From JAYGED01 sp046582565 (GTDB lineage Bacteria > Pseudomonadota > Alphaproteobacteria > JAAXGF01), in NCBI GenBank assembly GCA_046582565.1, contig JAYGED010000267.1, positions 1 through 38,329 of the forward strand: a stretch of DNA of 38,329 nucleotides, given 5' to 3'. The translations under genes and the position numbers were made by a program. Numbering within the stretch: position 1 is the stretch's first letter; the number at the start of each line of letters is the position of its first letter. Below, in pieces: positions 7,115-13,976 of the stretch. Under the pieces are notes generated by a model, which was given only the letters and a program-made list of their open reading frames with translations, did not search any database and was not told the origin of the DNA.

Positions 7115-8350
7115 ATGAAAGGTAAAACCCTCCCCGGTCTTGAGCCGGACCGCGGCACCAGCTGGACCGCCGTTGGTTTCGGCCTGGCCTTGGCATCCCT
7201 GGCGGCCTATCAGCTTTTCAAACTGCCGCCCGCCTTGCCGGTAATGCTGGAAGTTTATGGCTATGACCGCGTACTTGCCGGGGCCTATATGTCGATTTTC
7301 GCCATCGCCGGCATCACCCTTTCCCTGCGCGTCGGGCATGGTCTCAAGGCCCAGGGCCCCTGGCCCTATCTGATCGCCGCCGGTGTGCTGTTTCTCTCGG
7401 GCGAGGCCCTCGCTCTGGCGGCGCCCGAGAACGGCGCGGTTATGCTGGCGGCGCGCGGCCTCGAGGGCATCGGCTATACGATCTGCGCCATCGCCGGACC
7501 GCTGATCGCCAATCTCAACGCGAGCCCCAGGCAATTGCCCCTGGTGATCGGCCTGACCGCGACCTGGGTGCCGATCGGCCAGTTGATCGCCAGCCTGATA
7601 TCGCTGCCCGTGGTCGCCCTCGGCCACTGGCGCCCCCTGTGGTGGGTCGGCATCGGCCTGACCCTGGCGCTCGCGGTCTGGGGCCTGATTATCCGCCGTG
7701 ACGCAACGATCAACCTGTCCATGGGGCAAAGCGCAAAACCCACCGCCGCCCGCCCTGGCCAGACCCCGGCACTCGAGCGCCGCGCCCTGATCGCAGCCGC
7801 CGCCATCTTCGGTATCTGGTCGGGACAATATATCGGCTACATGACGTGGCTTCCGTCCTTCCTGGTGGAAACCCATGGTTTTGCGCCCGAAGCCGCTGTT
7901 TTCGCCTATATGGCGCCGACAGCGCTGGTGCTGATTCTCTGCCTGGTCACCGGCGCTCTGCTGCGCGCCGGGGCGCCGCTGATCCCCCTGATGATCGGCT
8001 CCATGGCCATCCAGGCAGGTCTGTGGCTGGCCATCCCGGTGACCGGCAGCGGCTGGTTCGGCGTCGCCTCGCTGATTGTTTATGGCGTCTCGTCGGGCAT
8101 CACCCCGGTCTGCCTGTTTGCCCTGCCAAGCGCCATCATGGGCGGCGAGAGGGTCGACGGGCGGGCCTTCGGCATCATCATGACAGGCCGCAATATGGGC
8201 ATCCTGGCCGGCCCCATGCTGCTCGCCCAGGCGGTCGCCATGGACGCCGACTGGTCCCTGGTCTGGCCACTCTACGGCGGCGCCACCCTGCTCGCCGCGG
8301 GCGGAACCGTCTATCTCGGTAGACTTCTAAATCAACTGAGAAATAAATAA
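7115..8350 (+). CDS. MFS transporter
   Basis: This is a 411-residue inner-membrane protein with about 12 hydrophobic segments and a polar central loop near residues 190-225, the usual layout of a major facilitator carrier. The first half has an amphipathic loop between helices 2 and 3 (SLRVGHGLKAQGPWPY) and a GLEGIGYTICAIAGPLIANL segment that fits helices 4-5. The substrate is not identifiable. It starts 21 bp from the divergent MBL-fold gene, so the two probably share regulation. The ATG at 7115 lacks a strong Shine-Dalgarno sequence. Multi-hairpin repeat copy A lies immediately downstream, between this gene and the convergent response regulator. Confidence 0.85.
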   Translation: MKGKTLPGLEPDRGTSWTAVGFGLALASLAAYQLFKLPPALPVMLEVYGYDRVLAGAYMSIFAIAGITLSLRVGHGLKAQGPWPYLIAAGVLFLSGEALALAAPENGAVMLAARGLEGIGYTICAIAGPLIANLNASPRQLPLVIGLTATWVPIGQLIASLISLPVVALGHWRPLWWVGIGLTLALAVWGLIIRRDATINLSMGQSAKPTAARPGQTPALERRALIAAAAIFGIWSGQYIGYMTWLPSFLVETHGFAPEAAVFAYMAPTALVLILCLVTGALLRAGAPLIPLMIGSMAIQAGLWLAIPVTGSGWFGVASLIVYGVSSGITPVCLFALPSAIMGGERVDGRAFGIIMTGRNMGILAGPMLLAQAVAMDADWSLVWPLYGGATLLAAGGTVYLGRLLNQLRNK

Positions 8351-8361
8351 TAAGCTAGGCA

Positions 8362-8472
8362 GCATTCTCCGACCGCCCGCGGTCGGAGAAGCAAGCGAGC
8401 AAGCGCGAGCCGCCGGCTTACCCGGCGTAAGTCTGCGTGACGTTTGAACGCAGGGAGCCTCTTAGCGACCGC
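8362..8472 (+). repeat. Multi-hairpin intergenic repeat, copy A
   Basis: Stem 1 is a perfect 11-bp hairpin, TTCTCCGACCG / CGGTCGGAGAA with loop CCCG (8365-8390). The shared spacer AAGCAAGCGAGC follows. Next come stem 2, based on CCGGCTTACCCGGCGTAAG, and stem 3, CTGCGT / ACGCAG around GACGTTTGA. The fourth stem is degenerate in this copy. It sits between the convergent MFS and response-regulator genes. Copies B, C and D are described separately. Confidence 0.85.
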
Positions 8473-8482
8473 ATAAAAAATC

Positions 8483-9187
8483 CTAAGGCGCCAGCCTATA
8501 GCCGCCCATTTCGGTCACCAGCAGTTGGGCGTTGGAGGGGTCGGTTTCGATCTTTTGGCGCAGACGATAGATATGGGTCTCCAGGGTATGGGTCGCAACG
8601 CCCGCGTTATAGCCCCAGACCTCGTCGAGCAGCACATCGCGCGACACCACCTTGTCGCCGGACCGATAGAGATATTTGAGGACCGCCGTTTCTTTTTCGG
8701 TGAGGCGGACCTTCTTGTTGGTTTCCGCATCGTGCAGCAGCTTGGCGCTCGGCCTGAAGGTGTAGTTGCCGATGGTGAAGACCGCATCCTCGCTCTGCTC
8801 GTGCTGACGCAGCTGGGCGCGCATGCGGGCGAGCAGCACGCCGAGACGGAACGGTTTGGTTATGTAGTCGTTGGCCCCGGATTCGAGACCGAGAATGGTG
8901 TCGGCATCCGTATCGGCGGCGGTCAGCATGATGATCGGCATCTTGTAGCCGGTCCGGCGCATGACCTTGCACACCTCGCGCCCGTCCATATCGGGCAGAC
9001 CCACATCGAGCAGCACCAGATCATAGCGCTGAGACTTGGCGTGTTCGAGCGCCTCGGCGCCGCTGCCGCCTTCGTCGATTTCGAATTCTTCATGCAGCGT
9101 GAGCTGTTCAGCCAGCGACTGGCGCAACGCCGTATCGTCATCGACGAGCAATATCCGCCTCAGCAAATTTGACGATTTATCCCGCAT
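8483..9187 (-). CDS. OmpR/PhoB-family response regulator (orphan)
   Basis: This 234-residue two-domain response regulator has a receiver domain with the acidic pocket D16-D18 (LLVDDD), phosphoacceptor D61 (VLLDVGLPD), a conserved threonine in IIMLTAAD and a lysine in ITKPF. The C-terminal winged helix (about residues 135-234) has LTEKETAVLKYLYR and ETHIYRLRQKIETD, placing it in the OmpR/PhoB class. No histidine kinase gene is visible in the window, so its partner must be encoded elsewhere. It is divergent from ribA across about 125 bp. The ATG at 9187 gives a complete receiver domain. Target genes cannot be inferred, though autoregulation is common in this class. Confidence 0.93.
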   Translation of the reverse strand: MRDKSSNLLRRILLVDDDTALRQSLAEQLTLHEEFEIDEGGSGAEALEHAKSQRYDLVLLDVGLPDMDGREVCKVMRRTGYKMPIIMLTAADTDADTILGLESGANDYITKPFRLGVLLARMRAQLRQHEQSEDAVFTIGNYTFRPSAKLLHDAETNKKVRLTEKETAVLKYLYRSGDKVVSRDVLLDEVWGYNAGVATHTLETHIYRLRQKIETDPSNAQLLVTEMGGYRLAP

Positions 9188-9312
9188 AGAGCCTACCTAT
9201 TATCCCGCATGGAGAATTTCTTTGCCTCCTGGTATCCAGTTACATGATTCTATACCGCAGTTTACGCGACGCGGATATAGTATGCCCTCAGAATTATCCG
9301 CAAGGCAGATCC

Positions 9313-10464
9313 ATGATCAAACCCCTTTCAACATCCGATTCCCCGGTTGAATCCGAGAGCGTGGATTTGCGCGCCGTTGACCGGGCGGCTGTCGCCTTAC
9401 GGCGCGGCGATATGGCGCTGTTGACCAGCGGCGGCGGCGACAGCCTTGTCTTGGCCGCCGAAGGGGTGACCAGCGCGGCGCTGGCGCGCCTCGCTCGCCT
9501 GAGTGCGGGGGAAACAATGCTGGTCCTCACGGCGCCCCGGGCGGCGGCGCTCAAGCTGCTTGCGGCCAGCGGTCCGGTTATCGTCGCTCCCTTGGATGAG
9601 ACCGTCGATGCGGAGGCCTTGCGCTCGCTCACCGATCCGGCGGCGCCCCTCGACGATTCGCTTTACACCGCCTTGACCCATGCACGGGGCGAGGCGAAGC
9701 CCAGCGATCGCGCGGCGATCGCCCTGGCCAAGCGCGCCCATCTGTTGCCGGCGGCCATAAGCGCCCCGGTGAGCGCCGCCGTGGCGCAACAGCTAGCCGC
9801 GTCGGGTGATCTTGCCGCGGTCGCGGCCGCCCATGTGATCGATTACGAACGAAGTGCTGCGGCCAGCCTGCGTCCGGTCAGCGAGACCCGGCTGGACCTG
9901 GCCGACGCCGAGGATTCACGGCTTATTACCTTCAGGCCGGCCAACGGCGGGTCTGAGCATCTGGCCATAATTATCGGTGATCCCGGGGCCGCCTCCGGGG
10001 TTGATTGTCAGCCGCCTTTGACGCGTCTGCATTCGGAATGTTTCACCGGCGATTTGTTGGGCAGCCTGCGCTGCGATTGCGGCGATCAGCTACGCGGTGC
10101 GATCCGCGCCATGGCCGCCGAGGGCTGCGGGGTGCTGCTCTATCTCGCCCAGGAAGGGCGTGGCATCGGTCTGGTCAACAAACTGCGCGCCTACAACCTG
10201 CAAGACGCCGGCTTCGATACCCTGGACGCCAATATCCAGCTCGGATTCGACGCCGACGAGCGGCTCTACCTGCCGGCGGCGGAAATGCTGCGCCAGCTCG
10301 GCCATCATACGGTGCGGCTGATGACCAACAATCCCGACAAGGTTTTTGGCCTGGAACGCAACGGCGTCACGGTTGCCGAGCGGGTGCCTCTGGTGGCGCC
10401 GGCGAGCGGCTATAACGACGCCTATCTCGCCACCAAGGCAAAGCGATTCGGCCATATTCTCTGA
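9313..10464 (+). CDS. ribA: GTP cyclohydrolase II with degenerate N-terminal RibB-like domain
   Basis: This 383-residue protein has a complete C-terminal GTP cyclohydrolase II domain. The zinc cysteines are C243, C254 and C256 (ECFTGDLLGSLRCDCGDQL), followed by LAQEGRGIGLVNKLRAYNLQ and MTNNPDKVFGLERNGV. It converts GTP to the first pyrimidine intermediate of riboflavin synthesis. Residues ~20-185 align by eye with DHBP synthase (RibB): AVALRRGD then LAAEGVTSAALARLARL. The acidic catalytic stretch that reads DDEDRENEGD in RibB is LTSGGGDSLV here, so that half is probably inactive. I chose ATG 9313, preceded by AAGGCAG; an upstream in-frame ATG at 9244 would add 23 residues. No other rib genes are nearby. 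Confidence 0.92.
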   Translation: MIKPLSTSDSPVESESVDLRAVDRAAVALRRGDMALLTSGGGDSLVLAAEGVTSAALARLARLSAGETMLVLTAPRAAALKLLAASGPVIVAPLDETVDAEALRSLTDPAAPLDDSLYTALTHARGEAKPSDRAAIALAKRAHLLPAAISAPVSAAVAQQLAASGDLAAVAAAHVIDYERSAAASLRPVSETRLDLADAEDSRLITFRPANGGSEHLAIIIGDPGAASGVDCQPPLTRLHSECFTGDLLGSLRCDCGDQLRGAIRAMAAEGCGVLLYLAQEGRGIGLVNKLRAYNLQDAGFDTLDANIQLGFDADERLYLPAAEMLRQLGHHTVRLMTNNPDKVFGLERNGVTVAERVPLVAPASGYNDAYLATKAKRFGHIL

Positions 10465-10491
10465 CATACGGCAGGCTTCGGATATTGCTCT

Positions 10492-10554
10492 AGAGCATCA
10501 TCCGATCAAGTTGAGTCGCTTTCAGCGACCCAATTGACGGATAAAGATGTTCTA
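10492..10554. repeat. AGAGCA-family hairpin F1
   Basis: An imperfect 63-bp inverted repeat runs from AGAGCATC to GATGTTCT, with a central perfect hairpin GTCGCT / AGCGAC around TTC. It lies 27 bp after the ribA stop codon and 12 bp before hairpin F2. It may act as a 3'-end structure for ribA. Confidence 0.7.
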
Positions 10555-10566
10555 TCTTCTTAAAAA

Positions 10567-10630
10567 CTAGAGCAATTTTACCCGATCAGATTGAACCTTA
10601 CCGGTTCAATTTTATCGGATATTGCTCTAG
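10567..10630. repeat. AGAGCA-family hairpin F2, terminator-like
   Basis: A 64-bp inverted repeat is bounded by CTAGAGCAAT and ATTGCTCTAG. Its inner arms are ATTGAACC / GGTTCAAT around TTAC, with CCGAT / ATCGG further out. Read on the minus strand it follows the DUF1127 stop codon and is followed by TTTTTAAG, so it could terminate that gene. The TAG stop of the DUF1127 gene is part of the repeat's outer CTAG. Confidence 0.8.
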
Positions 10631-10770
10631 CGGATGCTGCGAACGATGTCGGAGATGTCGCCGCGGCGCACGCCGATATCGGCAAGCATGCGGTCGTCGA
10701 GCCTGCTGAGGCTGTTGATGGTCTCGTTACGGCGCTGCCAATTGCGGATCGATGTGAAGATGTTTTTCAT
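10627..10770 (-). CDS. DUF1127 micro-protein
   Basis: This is a 47-codon gene. The product begins MKNIFTSIRNWQRRNET, followed by the family core SRLDDRMLADIGVRRGDI and a short DIVRSIR tail. DUF1127 proteins are small, Arg-rich and abundant in alphaproteobacteria. Some have been linked to RNA binding and to phosphate or carbon metabolism in other species, but this copy cannot be assigned a role. The ATG is preceded by AAGGA with a 9-nt spacer. The gene lies in the 818-bp gap between ribA and dusA and points towards ribA. Its stop codon (10627-10629) is built from the end of hairpin F2. Confidence 0.85.
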   Translation of the reverse strand: MKNIFTSIRNWQRRNETINSLSRLDDRMLADIGVRRGDISDIVRSIR

Positions 10771-10974
10771 GGTTCTGGTTCCTTACCTTTTGCGCGCCCG
10801 CCATACGGAGGGCAGCGGAAATAAATGATCATGTTGCGTTGCAGCATATGTATGCATTCCCCAGCCCCGTACAATCGCCAAGCCTGAGCATCAGCTATGC
10901 GCGAGAGGTATGGCTGATCAGGGATCAGGGGCCAGGCTTTCGCCGCGTAATAAGTTCGCGAGTCGGGTAGGACA

Positions 10975-11090
10975 GCATTCTCCGACCGCTACCGGTCGGA
11001 GAAGCAAGCGAGCAAGGCGGGCTGCCGGCTTACCCGGCGAAAGCCTGCGTGACGTTTGAACGCAGGCCGCCTTTAGGCGGCCGTAAAGAC
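10975..11090 (+). repeat. Multi-hairpin intergenic repeat, copy B
   Basis: This is the most complete copy. Stem 1 is the perfect 11-bp hairpin TTCTCCGACCG / CGGTCGGAGAA with loop CTAC (10978-11003). Stem 2 is GCCGG / CCGGC. Stem 3 is CCTGCGT / ACGCAGG around GACGTTTGA (11044-11066). Stem 4 is GGCCGCC / GGCGGCC around TTTA (11065-11082). Stems 3 and 4 share two bases, so they may be mutually exclusive when fully formed. Confidence 0.88.
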
Positions 11091-11091
11091 T

Positions 11092-11169
11092 CTAGTAAGA
11101 CAGCCCCATGCCGAAACCAGTACAGCCGCACGGGCCGAAACGACGCGCAAGGAAATCTTCATAACTCAC
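11092..11169 (-). CDS. Possible 25-residue small ORF (unrecognised)
   Basis: A GTG-started frame encodes a 25-residue peptide beginning (M)SYEDFLARRF and ending GPCGCTGFGMGLSY. It has a Cys-Gly-Cys centre, and its residue mix looks more like a protein than chance. The start codon follows CCGAGAG, a weak Shine-Dalgarno sequence. The stop TAG abuts repeat copy B, as other real genes in this window abut repeats. I do not recognise it. Against it: it is very short, its start codon is not ATG and no clear promoter is visible. It could equally be noncoding. Confidence 0.25.
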   Translation of the reverse strand: MSYEDFLARRFGPCGCTGFGMGLSY

Positions 11170-11194
11170 GCTCTCGGAATTTGTTTATTGTAAT

Positions 11195-11212
11195 GATCGT
11201 GACATGACGATC
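11195..11212. promoter_or_regulatory. Inverted repeat upstream of dusA
   Basis: GATCGT (11195-11200) and ACGATC (11207-11212) are perfect 6-bp arms around GACATG. The site lies about 70 bp before the dusA start and 26 bp before the possible small minus-strand ORF. It could be an operator or a short hairpin. Confidence 0.3.
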
Positions 11213-11282
11213 CTGATTATTCGTCAACGGTAATCGACAGCCGGGATCGCAACATTGATCCCTGTTAAAAAAGGAACGGCCC

Positions 11283-12254
11283 TTGGGCACACTCGACAGA
11301 CGTCTCGCCGTGGCGCCGATGATGGAGCGCACCGACCGTCATTGCCGGTTTTTTTTGCGGCTCATAACGCCCCACGCCCTGCTCTATAGCGAAATGATCA
11401 CCAGCGCAGCGATCCTCCACGGCGATCGTGCGCGCCTGCTCGATTTCGACGCTCATGAGCACCCTCTGGCCCTGCAGCTCGGCGGCAGCGATCCACAGGA
11501 TCTCGCCGTCTGTGCCAAAATCGCCGAGGATTGGGGTTATGACGAGGTCAATCTGAACGTCGGCTGCCCCTCGGACCGGGTGCGATCGGGACGTTTCGGG
11601 GCCAGCCTGATGGCCGAGCCCGGTCTGGTCGCCGACTGCGTCGAGGCCATGGCCAGAGCATCGACGTTGCCGGTTACCGTCAAATGCCGCACCGGCATCG
11701 ATGCGCGGGACGGCTATGAAAATCTGCTGAATTTTGTCGATACGGTGGCAGGCGCGGGCTGCGTGACCTTCATCGTCCATGCGCGGGTCGCCGTGCTCGG
11801 CGGCCTCAGCCCCAAGCAGAATCGCGAAATACCACCCCTGCAATACGACCTCGTCCACCGCCTCAAGAAAGACCGTCCGAACCTGGAAATCATCCTCAAT
11901 GGCGGCCTGCAACTGCTCGATGACGTGCGCGACGCCCTGGCCCGGACCGATGGGGCGATGATCGGCCGCGAAGCCTATCAGAACCCCTATTTCCTGGCCG
12001 CCCTCGAAGCCGCGCTGTTCAACCAGACCGCCGTCTCCCGCCATGCGGTGATCGACGCCTACAGGGCGTACGCTGCCCAGGCCCTGGCCGGGGGTACGCC
12101 GCTGCACCAGCTATCGCGCCATGCGCTCGGTCTCTTCCAGGGCCTGCCCGGTGCCCGCGCCTTCCGTCGCCATATCAGCCAGAACGCCCATCTCGACGGC
12201 GCCGGTGTCGAGGTTATCACCGACGCCGCCGCCCTGGTGCCGGCACCGAATTAG
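11283..12254 (+). CDS. dusA: tRNA-dihydrouridine synthase A
   Basis: This 323-residue FMN enzyme reduces uridines in the tRNA D-loop. The N-terminal LAVAPMMERTDRHCRFF matches the DusA start. The catalytic cysteine is C95 in LNVGCPSDRV. VKCRTGID, FIVHARVAVLGGLSPKQNR, IPPL and ILNGGLQ are the FMN- and tRNA-contacting motifs typical of DusA rather than DusB or DusC. The start is an unusual TTG at 11283, chosen because AAGGA lies at 11271-11275 with a 7-nt spacer and no ATG fits the conserved N-terminus. The stop codon overlaps the end of the convergent DUF6352 gene by 4 bp. Confidence 0.95.
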   Translation: MGTLDRRLAVAPMMERTDRHCRFFLRLITPHALLYSEMITSAAILHGDRARLLDFDAHEHPLALQLGGSDPQDLAVCAKIAEDWGYDEVNLNVGCPSDRVRSGRFGASLMAEPGLVADCVEAMARASTLPVTVKCRTGIDARDGYENLLNFVDTVAGAGCVTFIVHARVAVLGGLSPKQNREIPPLQYDLVHRLKKDRPNLEIILNGGLQLLDDVRDALARTDGAMIGREAYQNPYFLAALEAALFNQTAVSRHAVIDAYRAYAAQALAGGTPLHQLSRHALGLFQGLPGARAFRRHISQNAHLDGAGVEVITDAAALVPAPN

Positions 12255-13267
12255 TTTTCAAGAAGCGGCAGGTTGAACAGTAGATTCTGGGGTTTCAGGG
12301 TGAGCCGGTTGGCGGGCGTCATGGCCAGGCCGAGATAGATCGGCCGGCCGGCCACCGCCGGCATCATCACCGAGGTATCGGGGATGCGCAATTCGAACAG
12401 GGCCAGGATGCGCTGCTTGGCGTCGTCACCGACCGGCTTGCCGTCATAGAGGTCGTTGAGGATAGCGCTGGACTCGCCGTCCAGGCCCGAATGCCAGATC
12501 CAGTGGTCGTCGTCGATCGCGCGGACCGGCTGGATCGTGACCGCGACATCCAGAAAATGCCGCACCCAGGCTTCCAGAACCCGGCACAGGGCGTCGAGCC
12601 CTTCGCCGGTAAACCGCAAATCCAGCACCATATCGAACCGGTTGCTGCGCTCCGCATAAAGCGCCTTATTTTCCTCTGTTATCACGTCGAGTTCGATGCG
12701 GCGGCGGTCGCTGCCTTCCGCCATGGCCAAGAGATCGAGCGGGGTCTGGCCGCTCTCCTTGGCATGCATCTCGACGATCTCTTCATCGGCCAGCAGAATA
12801 GCGTCGTCCTGAAGGCTGACCCGCTGGGTGCGAAACAGCAGCTCGGCGGCGCGCAAGCGCATGAAATCATCGCAACCCTGGAGGATATTACCCAGCATGG
12901 CGTGGGTCATCTGGTCGAGAAAAAGCTGCGGCGCATCGATGGTGTCGCCAGCAAATATGGACATATAGCAGCGCTCCAGGCTGCCGTGTTCAATCAAGCG
13001 GTCGCGAAAGGCAAGCAGCACCCGGTAGTTGTCGGCAACATCCGAATCCGCCAGAGCGGCCAGAGCCGCATCCGTCACGGCCATGCGGGGCTCGTCCATG
13101 AGCTGCGCATGGAGGCTGCGCTCGGCATCGCAGGACTCCGCCTCGGGCCGAACTTCGGGACGCATTAAATAGACCCGGAGATAATCGTCTGTGACGGCGA
13201 GATAGCCATCCTCGTCCCGGCTCAGGAGTTGGAAACCCGATGAGTCCCAAATATCCGCCACGATCAA
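12251..13267 (-). CDS. DUF6352 family protein
   Basis: This 338-residue protein has the N-terminal pattern I associate with DUF6352: IWDSSGFQLL, GYLAVTDDYLRVYLMRPEV and ESCDAERSLHAQL. It has no signal peptide or membrane segment and no catalytic motif I can identify. RAAELLFRTQRVSLQDDAIL and ILLADEEIVEMHAKE are further conserved-looking stretches. I recall members being encoded near Fe-S or formate-dehydrogenase accessory genes in other alphaproteobacteria, but no such genes are visible here. The start is TTG at 13267, overlapping the upstream gene's TGA stop as TTGA, which points to translational coupling. GTG at 13261 is an alternative. The 3' end overlaps dusA by 4 bp. Confidence 0.8.
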   Translation of the reverse strand: MIVADIWDSSGFQLLSRDEDGYLAVTDDYLRVYLMRPEVRPEAESCDAERSLHAQLMDEPRMAVTDAALAALADSDVADNYRVLLAFRDRLIEHGSLERCYMSIFAGDTIDAPQLFLDQMTHAMLGNILQGCDDFMRLRAAELLFRTQRVSLQDDAILLADEEIVEMHAKESGQTPLDLLAMAEGSDRRRIELDVITEENKALYAERSNRFDMVLDLRFTGEGLDALCRVLEAWVRHFLDVAVTIQPVRAIDDDHWIWHSGLDGESSAILNDLYDGKPVGDDAKQRILALFELRIPDTSVMMPAVAGRPIYLGLAMTPANRLTLKPQNLLFNLPLLEN

Positions 13268-13962
13268 GTCTCGCCGGGTTCGAGACAGCCGAGGGCGTCG
13301 AGCAGCCCCATGGTTCGCGTCTCGCCGCCCTGGGTCACCAGCAGATTGCCCTTATCGTCGAGATCGACGGCGTCCTGGTCTCGCTCAATCCGCCTGAGCC
13401 AGACCGGGCGCAGGGGCGCGAAGCCGTCGTCGTTCCAGCGGTTCGACCAGACCAGGGCATGGCGCGCCAGGGCTTCGAGGAGTTCGCCGGACGACACGGC
13501 GCCGCAGCCCTCCTCTACAAGGGTGGTTACCGCCGCATCCTTGGTGTCCGCCGTCGCCGCACCGTCGGTGATCGCCAGATCGAACGACAAGGCGATCCAT
13601 TCGGGCGTCGCCTCCGGCGATGCCACGGGCGGTACTTCGAGAACCACCGCCCCCAGCATGCCGCCGTTGAGATTGATCCGGTTGGGCCAGACGAAGGTCA
13701 CATCGATGCCCGCCGGGATGGTTGATCCCAGAGCGTCGCCCATGGCCAGCATACCAAGATATACCGCCAGGGCCGCCACCGCCATGGGCTCATCGGGGGT
13801 GAGAACAATGGCAGCCTGAAAGCGGTCGTCCCGGGGTGACCAGAGTATGGTCCCCGGTGGTTCACCACCTTCGGCGTGACGCCGCACCACGCTGCGCAAG
13901 TCCGCGTCCGGCTGGGTTTTCAGGAGCCGGCATTGGGCCGGCAATTTGGGATCGGGTTGCAT
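13264..13962 (-). CDS. Biotin/lipoate ligase-like protein, probably non-catalytic
   Basis: This 232-residue protein resembles the biotin/lipoate A/B ligase fold. FVWPNRINLNGGMLGAVVLEV corresponds to the region that reads WPNDL...GKK.AGI in BirA, and WIALSFDLAI fits the next strand. The usual GRGRxGR adenylate loop is not visible, and the catalytic lysine of the GKKLAGI motif appears to be replaced by glycine. It may therefore bind a ligand or acyl group without ligating it. The gene is the first of a two-gene unit with the DUF6352 gene (4-nt stop/start overlap) and starts 14 bp downstream of the glycerophosphodiesterase gene's stop on the same strand. Confidence 0.7.
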   Translation of the reverse strand: MQPDPKLPAQCRLLKTQPDADLRSVVRRHAEGGEPPGTILWSPRDDRFQAAIVLTPDEPMAVAALAVYLGMLAMGDALGSTIPAGIDVTFVWPNRINLNGGMLGAVVLEVPPVASPEATPEWIALSFDLAITDGAATADTKDAAVTTLVEEGCGAVSSGELLEALARHALVWSNRWNDDGFAPLRPVWLRRIERDQDAVDLDDKGNLLVTQGGETRTMGLLDALGCLEPGET

Positions 13963-13976
13963 GATCGTTGTTTACT

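Larger units (their letters stand above)
10771..11282. other. Intergenic region between the DUF1127 gene and dusA
   Basis: This 512-bp stretch has no long coding frame. 10771-10974 must hold the DUF1127 promoter on the minus strand; I see a short palindrome GCATATGTATGC near 10843 but no convincing -35/-10 pair. 10975-11090 is repeat copy B. 11092-11169 is a possible 25-codon ORF on the minus strand. 11195-11212 is an inverted repeat. The dusA Shine-Dalgarno sequence AAGGA is at 11271-11275. Confidence 0.7.

Noticed and set aside
11115..11171. Plus-strand 18-codon frame (MPKPVQPHGPKRRARKSS)
   Set aside because: Short, no Shine-Dalgarno sequence, and opposite to the more plausible minus-strand peptide; probably chance.
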